Assembly (NCBI GenBank): GCA_029964075.1
Contig: CM057141.1
Location: 10,168,001-10,232,000 of the forward strand
Reading direction: 5' to 3'
DNA length: 64,000 nt
Source of the DNA: Patiria pectinifera
Lineage: Eukaryota > Echinodermata > Asteroidea > Valvatida > Asterinidae
Shown here one piece after another: positions 51,566 to 60,167 of this stretch (the first letter of the stretch is position 1; each line of letters opens with the position of its first letter). The notes beneath the pieces were generated by a model that was given only the letters and a program-made list of their open reading frames with translations, made no database searches and was not told the origin of the DNA. Both the position numbers and the translations under genes were made by a program.

Positions 51566-53101
51566 CTATTTGGCAAAGTCCTTGAGGTGTACAGGTGGAT
51601 GGCGGTTTCGTGGGGGATTCCTGCGTGGTGCTGGTGCAAGTGTGGTGGTAGCCATGTCGTCGATGTCAGACTCTTCCTGCTGGGGTGGTGCTCTGGTTTG
51701 GATGCGTTTGTATCTCGAGACGTTGCGTGTGACCGTGTGAGAGCCGTGCTGAGCTGTCACCATCGATCCCTTCTTAGCGGTGACTGTGTAGGGATGTGTG
51801 TGGTATGGGGTTTGGTGTTTCGCGACTAGTCCATCGCGTCGACAAGAACAGTATCACCTATGTTGACGTCTTTGGGGCGAGCGTGTTCTTTGTTGTCTGC
51901 GTATTGCTTCACTGTCGCTTTTTTGCGTGCGTCTCGGGATCGTGCGGCTTTGGCCTGAGACTTGTGTGGAGTTTCAAAGAGACAGGTGTGGAGTGGCCTG
52001 TCAGAGTAGTGCAGCAGGTACAACTCCTGTTGTGGCATGCAGTGTTGCACGGTAGTTTTGCAAAAACTTGTACAGACCTTGCTTCCATGGCATGCCATCA
52101 GCGATTGCAGTGCGATACGTCTTTTTGACTGTTTTCATGAAGCATTCCTCCTCCCCATTGGCGCGGGGCCAACGTGGGGTGACTTTCCGATGATGGAACC
52201 CCAGGTAGGCTGCGAGGGATAAAAACTCCGTCCTGTTAAAGGGTGGTCCGTTGTCAGTGCAGACTACCTTCAGCATGCAGAATGTGGCAAAGATGCGATC
52301 GAGTTTGGGGCGTTAGTGATCTGCTCGCGAGAGCAACGATCAAAAGTTCATCCTTGTCATTGCGTTGGGCGAGGATACCAGCTAGGCCAACTGGGCTGGC
52401 ATCAACTACGAGTTCATTTTTCCAACAATGCGCAACTCCTTCGCGGATCTGGCGGAGTGCTAGCTGGTGTTCAGGTCCCCATTGCCAGGGTGTGTCTTTC
52501 TTTGTCAACTCGCAGAAGGGCGCGGAAACGGTGGCAAGATCAGGTATGAACCGGCTACAGTACGTGACCAGTCCAAGGAAGCTGCGTACTTCGCTTGTGT
52601 TGGTAGGGTCAGGTACATTTTGGATGGCATCTACTTTCTTCTTGCCGGGGGAGATGCCGGTGGAGCTGAATACATGTCCGAAGTACTCGACACGTGATTT
52701 GCCGAAGCTACACTTGTCTCTGTTCAGAGTCAGGTTACATTCGTGAATGCGTTGCAGACAGGCTGTGAGGCGTGCGTCGTGTTCCTGTTGAGTGCGGCCA
52801 AACACTAAGATGTCGTCGCTGATGTTGAGTGTGCCTGCAAGGCCGCGGAGCGCAGAAGAGATGGCGTTCTGGAAAACTTCGGCTGCAGAGCAAACGCTGA
52901 AGTTTAAACGCTTGTAACGGAACAGGTTCTTGTGTGTTGAAAACACAGTCAGATGGTGAGACTTGGGGGCCAATTCCACTTGGTGGTAACCTGCGTTTAG
53001 GTCAAGTTTGCTGAAGATAATGGATCCATTGACCTGGGCAAGAATGTCGTCGATGGTGGGTGTAATGTAACGCTCTCGCTTGATGGCAGTGTTTACGTTT
53101 C
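51566..53101 (-). pseudogene. Gypsy C pol, 3' part (RT, RNase H, integrase), with deletion
   Basis: Read downward from 53101. RT has KRERYITPTIDDIL, SKLDLNAGYHQVEL and the catalytic ISDDILVF (about 52815), then VEYFGHVFSSTGIS and VRSFLGLVTYCSRFIPDL. RNase H starts LVVDASPVGLAGILAQ and breaks off after ASRSLTP. The next residues are KLDRIFATFCM in another frame, the segment before the second integrase aspartate, and then CTDNGPPFN. The rest of RNase H, the integrase zinc head and the first catalytic aspartate are thus deleted at about 52308-52313. Integrase continues with RANGEEECFMKTVKK and ends with RHPPVHLKDFAK at 51566. RT begins again at 59192. Confidence 0.88.
53097..53101. other. Target-site duplication, left copy (GTTTC)
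   Basis: GTTTC precedes the gypsy D 5' LTR and recurs at 59192-59196. Confidence 0.93.
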
Positions 53102-53295
53102 TGTTAGATATTGGTTTAATAGTAACTGCGCATGCTCATTAGAGTAGTGTTTACTTGTACGTAAGTAGTGTATACAGGACATGTACGTTAAAACAATAGT
53201 TCGTCTCAAGCACTGTTAAAAGCTCAGATGTTTGTGCCTTGAAGCTCCGTAAACGATCATGAATAAATGCCATAAATGGATGCTGAGACATAACA
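53102..53295 (+). repeat. Gypsy D 5' LTR (194 bp)
   Basis: Ends TAACA before ATTGGCGACGAGG. It contains 23 bp (starting TTCGTCTCAAGC) absent from the 3' copy. Confidence 0.93.
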
Positions 53296-53296
53296 A

Positions 53297-53310
53297 TTGG
53301 CGACGAGGAT
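53297..53310 (+). promoter_or_regulatory. Primer-binding site of gypsy D
   Basis: TTGGCGACGAGGAT immediately follows the 5' LTR (one base between). This sequence is common at this place in animal gypsy elements; the priming tRNA is not assigned. Confidence 0.75.
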
Positions 53311-54457
53311 AAACTTAACACCGTATAGCACCTGCAGGAGAAGTGAAAATGCCTAAATCTGCCGCAGACTTTGAGATTTTGATCGAGATCTGTCTGCAAA
53401 AACTTCGGAGTTGTGAACACAACGACGGTGAACTACAAGCCGTACACAACTTCCATGCTGCCGTTCCATCAATTGGATTTCGCCCTTTCTAGCACGAGGT
53501 TGTGCATCATGCCGTGCACATGCAAAGCCTGCCAGTGACGCATGTACATGGACACGCTACATACAGCTACGCGTTGTGTGACGAGTGCGCTGATCAACGA
53601 ATGCCACGTTGACGGTGACCAAACTTTGGAGCCTGCCAGCTTCGATCCGACATCTGCCGATGTTCTGCCCTGCTGATGCTCATGCCCTGCCTTGCCCTGC
53701 CCAGCCCTACACCCGTGCCTGATGTGATGGGAGGAAAACAAGTGCCCAAAACTGTCGAGAACATAGCTAAATGACTGTCATTACGCGGTGAGTTGTGTGA
53801 GCAAATTTTCAACGATTCACAAGTTAAACAGTGTGTTTACTACCGCCAGCCAACTTTGAAAAACTGCCGATAGCCAAGTCAATGGCTCAACGCAAGCCTA
53901 CAGTAACTAAGAACAAACTCGACAGTTATTGAACTAGCCATATCTTGCTTTCAGAGCCTAGGATTGCTATCCGTCCAGCCGCCCCCCCCCCTTCCCGCCC
54001 GACTTCAACGACTACGGACCACTACCATTGATGTTCCGCGTAAGGTTGCGCACAGCTGAGGGAACAGCCATTCCGCCGTGTCTTGCCGCACATGCACAGC
54101 GCAGAGGGATAAGCCTGACTACCGCAACAGCAGACCTGATGCTTTACCGTACAGCACAGAGGGAAGAGCTTCCATACCGCAACAGCCAACCCGTTGTCTT
54201 GCCGCACATCGGATGATGCAGCCTGCTGGAATAATGCCGTGAACTGTTGGAACTTGTCGAACTGCGCCAGGAATCACCAGCCATATACAGATATGAAACT
54301 GTTTGCAAACTCTTTTGAAACTGTTCATTGAATTGTTGTTAACTGTTCACAAACTGTTTTGAAACTGTTCATTGAATTGTTGGTAATTGTTGTTGCATGT
54401 TAATAGTATTACTGAGTATTTGTTTAATAATACAGTGATTCATGTGATACCTGAATA
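53311..54457 (+). other. Long leader of gypsy D with small upstream frame
   Basis: 1.15 kb between primer site and Gag. An ATG at 53349 opens a 47-codon frame starting MPKSAADFEILIEIC and ending FRPF. Further on are short direct repeats: 'cttgccgcacat' at about 54080 and 54200, and a 45-bp duplication with TTTTGAAACTGTTCATTG at about 54313 and 54358. The upstream frame could reduce Gag initiation or be a relic; unproven. Confidence 0.6.
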
Positions 54458-56470
54458 ATGGCAAATGCTAATGTAGGTATTATAGGGACTGTCCCCACAC
54501 TGGACACAAATGCTTGTAAATTTGAAGAATGGGTTGAAGTACTTGAAGCTTGGTTTGAAGCAAATTCTATCACAGCAGATACCAGGAAACGTGCAGTGTT
54601 ACTCACTAGTTTAGGAACTAAAGGTTACCACACACTAAGAGCCCTGTTACAGCCTAGCAAGCCAGCAGATAAGCCATATGCAGATTGTATTTCAGTTTTG
54701 CAGAAGCATTATTCACCGAAACCTAGTGAAATAGTTCTCAGGTACCGTTTTTATACTCGATCTCAGAAGGAAGGTGAAAGTATTGCACAATTTGTTGCAG
54801 GGTTACGCCAACTTAGTGATGGTTGTAATTTTAAAGAGCTAGATAACATGTTAAGAGACCGTTTGGTCGTAGGTTGTAAGGAAGCAAGCATACAGCGTAA
54901 ATTGCTAAGTGAAACAAAGCTCACATTCGAGAAAAGCCTGAATATTGCCTCAGCCATGGAAATGGCAAGTAGAGATGTAGAAGATATCAAGAAACTGGCT
55001 CAGCCTAATATCGAAACAGCCAAAGTAAATAAGATGCAGCCATACAAAAAGCCCCCACAAAAGCCAAGTGTCCCCAGACAGCCCAGACAACCCCGATCAA
55101 GTGATCGACAAGAACCAAGAGCAACGCAGCCCCAGAGTGATGGTTCGTTCCAGAGCCGTGAACACGGATGTTGGCGCTGTGGTGGACGCCATTTTGCCAA
55201 CACCTGCTCTTTCATCAAGGAGAAATGCCACAAATGTCAGCAAATCGGTCATACTAAGAGCCAGTGCGATAAAGTAAAGGAGTATCGTTCAAAGATGACC
55301 AATAAGAAGCCCTACGAGCAAAGAGCTCATCATCTTGATGTGACTGATGACGAACCACCTCAAGATATCACAGATGACTTTACAATGTTAAGCCATTTGG
55401 AGCCAGAAGCAAGCACTGTCAACAAGCTGTCAGTTAAGCCATACCAGATAGAGCTAGAGATCAACAACAGCAGCATAACTATGGAACTGGACACAGGAAG
55501 TCCGTGGACCATTGTTTCGTCTGAGACGTATAAGAAAGTTGGAAGGCCAGGTACCATCCGCCCAAGTAAAGTCAGCCTCAAGACGTATACAGGATCTAAA
55601 GTCAAAATACTTGGAGAAGCAGAAGTCACTGTCAGATATGCTGCTTCTAATCCTAAAGTCCTACCATTGCTAGTGGTGGAAGAAGGAGTAAGTTTGATTG
55701 GGAGAGAGTGGATACAGCAAATTCCGCTGCCATTAACCGAGGTATTGTCACGCCACGCTGTAAAAGAAAGCACTGAGGGTGCAGCAACTACTAACAAACT
55801 GGTGACAACCAACTTGAAGGAAATGCTAAAATCCCATGAGCAAGTATTTGATGACAGCAGCCTGGGACATCTGCAAGGTTTCAAAGCCAAACTGTACCCT
55901 GTGGATGATGCCCCTAAATTCTACAAGGCCGCTCCAGTTGCCTATGCTGCTAGACAGAAAATCGACAAGAGTCTCGATGAAATGTTGGAGCAAGGAGTGA
56001 TTGAAGCCGTGAAGTTTTCAGATTATGCATGTCCAATTGTGGTTGCTCCAAAGCCTAACGGACAGATTCGCATCTGTGGGAACTACAAGCTGACTGCAAA
56101 TAAGGTGCTACGCTTGGAACAGTACCCGCTTCCGACTTGCATCATATCGATGCAAGACCTCCAAGGTGGCAAGAAATTTTCAAAAATTGACCTGTCACAC
56201 GCCTATCATCAAATCGAGCTTGATGAAGATGCCCGCAAATACACGACTATCAATACGCATCGTGGACTGTACCAGTATACCAGAGGATGCAAGACCTCCA
56301 AGGTGGCAAGAAATTTTCAAAAATTGACCTGTCACACGCCTATCATCAAATCGAGCTTGATGAAGATGCCCGCAAATACACGACTATCAATACGCATCGT
56401 GGACTGTACCAGTATACCAGAGTTCCTTTTGGACTGGCCTCAGCCCCAGCATTGTTCCAGAGGACAATAG
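54458..56470 (+). CDS. Gypsy D Gag-protease-RT frame, ends out of frame in a duplication
   Basis: ATG at 54458. Residues 1-175 are Gag (KFEEWVEVLEAWFEAN, ESIAQFVAGLRQLSDG). A Lys/Pro-rich linker follows. Two knuckles lie at 238-250 (CWRCGGRHFANTC, with a 3-residue rather than 4-residue gap before His) and 257-270 (CHKCQQIGHTKSQC). The protease has MELDTGSPWTIVS with the catalytic Asp at 345. The RT begins near residue 500 and has KPNGQIRICGNYK and KIDLSHAYHQIELD. At residue 565 a 137-bp block starts that is repeated directly at 56287. Because 137 is not a multiple of three, the second copy is read in the wrong frame and the frame ends at 56470. There is no stop between Gag and Pol, so both would be one polyprotein. 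Confidence 0.93.
   Translation: MANANVGIIGTVPTLDTNACKFEEWVEVLEAWFEANSITADTRKRAVLLTSLGTKGYHTLRALLQPSKPADKPYADCISVLQKHYSPKPSEIVLRYRFYTRSQKEGESIAQFVAGLRQLSDGCNFKELDNMLRDRLVVGCKEASIQRKLLSETKLTFEKSLNIASAMEMASRDVEDIKKLAQPNIETAKVNKMQPYKKPPQKPSVPRQPRQPRSSDRQEPRATQPQSDGSFQSREHGCWRCGGRHFANTCSFIKEKCHKCQQIGHTKSQCDKVKEYRSKMTNKKPYEQRAHHLDVTDDEPPQDITDDFTMLSHLEPEASTVNKLSVKPYQIELEINNSSITMELDTGSPWTIVSSETYKKVGRPGTIRPSKVSLKTYTGSKVKILGEAEVTVRYAASNPKVLPLLVVEEGVSLIGREWIQQIPLPLTEVLSRHAVKESTEGAATTNKLVTTNLKEMLKSHEQVFDDSSLGHLQGFKAKLYPVDDAPKFYKAAPVAYAARQKIDKSLDEMLEQGVIEAVKFSDYACPIVVAPKPNGQIRICGNYKLTANKVLRLEQYPLPTCIISMQDLQGGKKFSKIDLSHAYHQIELDEDARKYTTINTHRGLYQYTRGCKTSKVARNFQKLTCHTPIIKSSLMKMPANTRLSIRIVDCTSIPEFLLDWPQPQHCSRGQ
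56150..56423 (+). repeat. 137-bp tandem duplication in gypsy D RT
   Basis: 56150-56286 and 56287-56423 are the same sequence, starting ATGCAAGACCTCCAAGG. No difference seen between copies, so the event is very recent (or an assembly artefact). Confidence 0.95.
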
Positions 56471-57021
56471 AGTCCTTGATAGCCGACATACCCATGTGCC
56501 GCCCATACTTAGATGATATTATCATCACAGGTAGAAATGATGCCGATCATCTTGCAAATCTCGAAGCTGTACTCCAGCGATTGGAAAAACATGGGATGAA
56601 ACTCAAGAAGGAGAAGTGTGAATTCCTACGAGAATCGGTGACGTATCTAGGCCATTCCATTGATGCTGAAGGAATAAGACCGTTGGAGGACAAGGTACAA
56701 GCCATTCGCCTAGCACCCGTGCCCAAGAACCAGGAGGAGCTGAAAGTGTACTTGGGTCTCCTGGGTTATTATCGCAAGTTTCTGCCAAACTTGTCGACAC
56801 AGATTGCACCACTGACCATGCTACTGAAAGATGAGTACAGAAGTGGAACGAAGTGTAAAGCAAGCCAGAAGACTTCGACCAGCCCAAACTTCAAATGGGG
56901 TCCAGCACAGCAACAAGCTTTCGATACTTCCAAAAAGTTATTGGAGAGTGATGCGCTGCTAGTTCACTTTGACCCCGCAAGCCAGTGTTGCTTCAGACGG
57001 ACGCTAGCCCTTATGGGTTAG
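56287..57021 (+). CDS. Gypsy D RT palm, thumb and start of RNase H
   Basis: Opens with the second copy of the duplicated block and carries the RT palm: LSHAYHQIELDEDARKY, VPFGLASAPALFQRT and the catalytic YLDD at residues 74-77. Then come HGMKLKKEKCEFL, SVTYLGHSIDAEGI and VYLGLLGYYRKFLPN. The frame is lost near 56984, where one base appears to be missing (or two gained), just before the RNase H aspartate. A stop follows at 57021. This is the in-frame continuation of the first frame once the duplication is discounted. Confidence 0.93.
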   Translation: MQDLQGGKKFSKIDLSHAYHQIELDEDARKYTTINTHRGLYQYTRVPFGLASAPALFQRTIESLIADIPMCRPYLDDIIITGRNDADHLANLEAVLQRLEKHGMKLKKEKCEFLRESVTYLGHSIDAEGIRPLEDKVQAIRLAPVPKNQEELKVYLGLLGYYRKFLPNLSTQIAPLTMLLKDEYRSGTKCKASQKTSTSPNFKWGPAQQQAFDTSKKLLESDALLVHFDPASQCCFRRTLALMG

Positions 57022-58796
57022 GCGCCGTTATCAGCCACGAAATGCCTGACGGAACAGAAAAGCCTATAGCTTTTGCCTCCAGAACATTGACGCCTTGTGA
57101 ACGAAACTATGCCCAATTTGAGAAGGAAGGTCTTTCTATTGTCTTTGGACTGAAAAGGTTCCATAAGTACTTGCATGGCAACCGTTTTTGCATCGTTACA
57201 GACCATAAGCCATTGGTATCGCTTTTTGGAGACAAGCCAGCCAGCCCTATGTCTTCAGCCAGAGTAGCAAGATGGCACATGTTACTCTCAGCATATGATT
57301 ACACGATCATCCACAAAGCAGGCCGACTTCATACCAACGCAGATGCTTTATCACGACTGCCTGTAGAGAGCACCGTGGAAGAGAAAATCCACTGGAAGCA
57401 TGACATATTGGAGGATGAATCAGCTGTGAAGTCACGCATCAACTTGCTTGATGACGTAGATAGCCGACCAGTAGATGCACAGGAAGTAAAGGTCTTAACA
57501 GACAAAGACCCGCTTCTTTCCAAAGTACGTAGCTACATCCTGCGAGGATGGCCAGAAGGACACATCAAGGGAGAGATGTCCTCTTACACCACCAAACGAT
57601 TGGAGCTCAGCTTAGAAGATGGTGTTGTGCTGTGGGGATCAAGGGTTGTGATCCCACAAGATTCCCAGCTACGTAAGCGCCTGATGCAAGAATTGCATGC
57701 TACTCACCCAGGGATTGTGAAAATGAAGATGCTGTCACGATCATACTTCTGGTGGCCAGGAATTGACAAGGAGTTGGAAACGCTCGTCAAAGAATGCAAA
57801 GTCTGCCAGGAAAACCAGAAGATGCCCCAGCAGAGCCCGATACACCCATGGGAATTTCCAGAGCGTCCATGGCAACGCTTGCACATAGATTATGCCTTAG
57901 TTGAAGGTCAAGAAGTGCTTATTGTGGTCGACGCACACAGTAAGTGGATTGAGGCAGTGCCAGTCAACTCTGCTTCATCAGCGTCTACCATCAAGGTGAT
58001 GCGGAGAATGTTTGCATCGCATGGAATCCCAGATGTCATTGCAAGCGACAATGGCACACCATTCGTGTCAGAGGAGTTCTTTACCTTTCTCACCAACAAC
58101 GGAGTTGAACACATACAAACTGCTCCAAAGCACCCATCCAGCAATGGTCTGGCCGAAAGAGCTGTTCAGACAGTTAAGAATGGCATGAAAAAGATGAAAG
58201 GAGGTGACCTTGAGATGAGACTGCAGAAGTTTCTACTTCAATACCGAGTTACTCCACAAGCAAGTACAGGAAAAAGTCCAAGTGAGCTCCTGTACAGACG
58301 TCAAATACGTACCAAACTAGACAAGCTTCGCCCAGATCTTGCCAAGAAGGTGAAACGACAGCAGAAGCAGATGAAAGACCAGGCAGACAGAGGATCCAGA
58401 CCTAGATGTCTTCAAACAGGAGATCACGTCTTAGTGAAGAATTTTGCTGCAGGTCCAACATGGCTCCGTGGTACTGTTCAAAATGAAATAAGCCCTAGTC
58501 TCTATGAGATACACCTGACAGATGGTCGAGCAGTTAGACGCCACATTGACCACATGAGAAAAGTTGAACACCTACCTGCACCGGAAAACAAACATGATGT
58601 CATCATCCCGGTCAGCATAGATGAAAACCAACCCGTACCACTGCCTATCAACACAGATACAATTCCAAGCCAGATATCTGAACAACCAGAGGATTCTAAT
58701 CCCACCCCTGAGCCGAATCAGTCTCCGCCATTGAGAGTGTCTACTAGAGTTACACGCCCCCCAGATTATCTCAAAGATTACGTAACTTACAAATAG
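56985..58796 (+). CDS. Gypsy D RNase H and integrase frame
   Basis: No ATG at its start; it is the continuation after the small frameshift. RNase H has QTDASPYGLGAVISH, SRTLTPCERNYAQFEKE and TDHKPL; its end is marked by HTNADALSRLP. The integrase zinc head has H238, H241, C271 and C274. The catalytic triad is D302 (HIDYA), D355 (SDNG) and E391 (LAERAV), with the D-35-E spacing expected. A C-terminal basic region and RVTRPPDYLKDYV end at TAG 58796. All catalytic residues are present. Confidence 0.93.
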   Translation: MLLQTDASPYGLGAVISHEMPDGTEKPIAFASRTLTPCERNYAQFEKEGLSIVFGLKRFHKYLHGNRFCIVTDHKPLVSLFGDKPASPMSSARVARWHMLLSAYDYTIIHKAGRLHTNADALSRLPVESTVEEKIHWKHDILEDESAVKSRINLLDDVDSRPVDAQEVKVLTDKDPLLSKVRSYILRGWPEGHIKGEMSSYTTKRLELSLEDGVVLWGSRVVIPQDSQLRKRLMQELHATHPGIVKMKMLSRSYFWWPGIDKELETLVKECKVCQENQKMPQQSPIHPWEFPERPWQRLHIDYALVEGQEVLIVVDAHSKWIEAVPVNSASSASTIKVMRRMFASHGIPDVIASDNGTPFVSEEFFTFLTNNGVEHIQTAPKHPSSNGLAERAVQTVKNGMKKMKGGDLEMRLQKFLLQYRVTPQASTGKSPSELLYRRQIRTKLDKLRPDLAKKVKRQQKQMKDQADRGSRPRCLQTGDHVLVKNFAAGPTWLRGTVQNEISPSLYEIHLTDGRAVRRHIDHMRKVEHLPAPENKHDVIIPVSIDENQPVPLPINTDTIPSQISEQPEDSNPTPEPNQSPPLRVSTRVTRPPDYLKDYVTYK

Positions 58797-59007
58797 ATTA
58801 AAAGTGTGCAAAATAACCAGTCAATCACACATCACAATAACAGTTTTTGGTGTTTTTTTATTTTACCAAAATAACAGGTTGACTTCTTTCGTGTTACAGA
58901 GCATTTTTAGTAAATTACATGTGCACAAGAAACATTTTGGTAATTAGTACAATAGTTTTAAAGTTTATTGTTAAAAAAAAAAAAAAAAAAAGCCCTTGCT
59001 TTGTTTT
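58797..59007 (+). other. Gypsy D 3' untranslated interior
   Basis: About 210 bp, A/T-rich, with an A run at 58974-58991. No other signal. Confidence 0.7.
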
Positions 59008-59020
59008 AAAAGGGGAGGAA
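59008..59020 (+). other. Polypurine tract of gypsy D
   Basis: AAAAGGGGAGGAA directly before the 3' LTR. Confidence 0.9.
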
Positions 59021-59191
59021 TGTTAGATATTGGTTTAATAGTAACTGCGCATGCTCATTAGAGTAGTGTTTACTTGTACGTAAGTAGTGCATACAGGACA
59101 TGTACGTTAAAACAATAGCTCAGATGTTTGTGCCTTGAAGCTCCGTAAACGATCATGAATAAATGCCATAAATGGATGCTGAGACATAACA
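59021..59191 (+). repeat. Gypsy D 3' LTR (171 bp)
   Basis: Same as the 5' LTR except one T to C change ('gtagtgcatac') and a 23-bp gap between CAATAG and CTCAG. Confidence 0.93.
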
Positions 59192-59540
59192 GTTTCGCAT
59201 ATCAACACACATACGAATCTCGCATGGTCGATTAGGCTTTTCGACCACGTGGATGGGTGAAACCTATGGGGTTGGCTTATTGCGTACAGGCTCAATGATG
59301 TCAAGGCAAAGCAGTTTGTCCAGCTCATTCTCGACTTTCTTTCTGACATGAAACGGGATACAGGATCGAGGAGGATGGACATGCCTTGGACAACTTTACT
59401 CAAATGGCATCCAACTCTGTTCACTTTCATACCCAGATCTAACTTTGGTGCCAGTTCTAGCAGGCGGTTGTGCCTGTGGATCTCCTTTGTTGCTGTGGAA
59501 GCTCTCCATTCAAGTTCATGCGGTGATTTTTTCCCAAACA
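59192..59540 (-). pseudogene. Gypsy C RT, N-terminal part (beyond gypsy D)
   Basis: On the minus strand the RT of gypsy C reads KVENELDKLLCLDIIEPV (about 59345-59292), then VSPIHVVEKPN (with a stop where W is expected) and IRMCVDMRN up to the GTTTC duplication. It joins in sense with 53096 downward. Upstream of about 59380 it becomes unreadable. The 5' end is lost. Confidence 0.82.
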
Positions 59541-59545
59541 GTTAA

Positions 59546-60048
59546 CATTAAAGGGGGCACTTTCTCTCTATGAAAGGGTCAGATTCAACATGCTTCACTT
59601 CCCAAAGTCCGGAAAAATATTAAGAACACACCAAACTACGTTTAACAGACACTCTTTCTGTTGTAATAAATATATATTTTCCTCCACTATCTTGGAAGAC
59701 ACATACATCCAAGCTATTGCAATCATGTATCTTCAGGGTTCAATGTCATAAAAATACTTGAGATACCTTCTGAAGAGCTGGACTTTTTCATTTGTACGAA
59801 CCCTTAAGTGCATTGGCCTGGTAAAACTATATTTTATAGAAACTGACAGCACGACAATCTTGTTTTGGACAGCATGGCCAATTTTGGACAAATTTACTGA
59901 CAGGTAGTAATGTTCTTTACCCTTAATTTCCTCTTGTTATTTGATCAGAGATTGTCCTCTACAGTTCATGCACATACGCCATTACAGAGCAAAAGTTGAA
60001 TACCAAATTCTTAATTCAATATATGTTTGTGTTATTCTCCTGCTGTAG
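59546..60048. other. Unassigned DNA
   Basis: No gene or repeat recognised. It ends in TTATTCTCCTGCTGTAG, a good splice acceptor. Confidence 0.45.
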
Positions 60049-60167
60049 ATAACGATTCAGAGCGAAACCGACTTGATGACCTAATGAATTCAATCCAACG
60101 CTTGAAGGAGGAGAAACTAGCTCAGATAGAATGTTCATCACCCTTAACAAAGCTATGCAATGAGTGA
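60049..60167 (+). other. Candidate terminal coding exon
   Basis: After the acceptor TTCTCCTGCTGTAG a frame (phase needing one base from an upstream exon) encodes 38 residues: NDSERNRLDDLMNSIQRLKE, then EKLAQIE and a short tail ending in TGA at 60165-60167. The composition is that of a coiled-coil C-terminus. AATAAA occurs downstream at about 60855. No family recognised; could be chance. Confidence 0.4.

Larger units (their letters stand above)
53102..59191 (+). mobile_element. Gypsy D: nearly intact Ty3/gypsy element
   Basis: Short LTRs (194 and 171 bp, TGTTAGATAT...ACATAACA), a primer-binding-type sequence, one long Gag-Pol reading path and a polypurine tract. It is inserted in the RT of gypsy C, opposite strand, with a perfect 5-bp duplication. 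Apart from a 137-bp tandem duplication and one small frameshift the coding region is open, and the LTRs differ by one substitution plus a 23-bp indel, so the insertion is recent. Confidence 0.95.
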
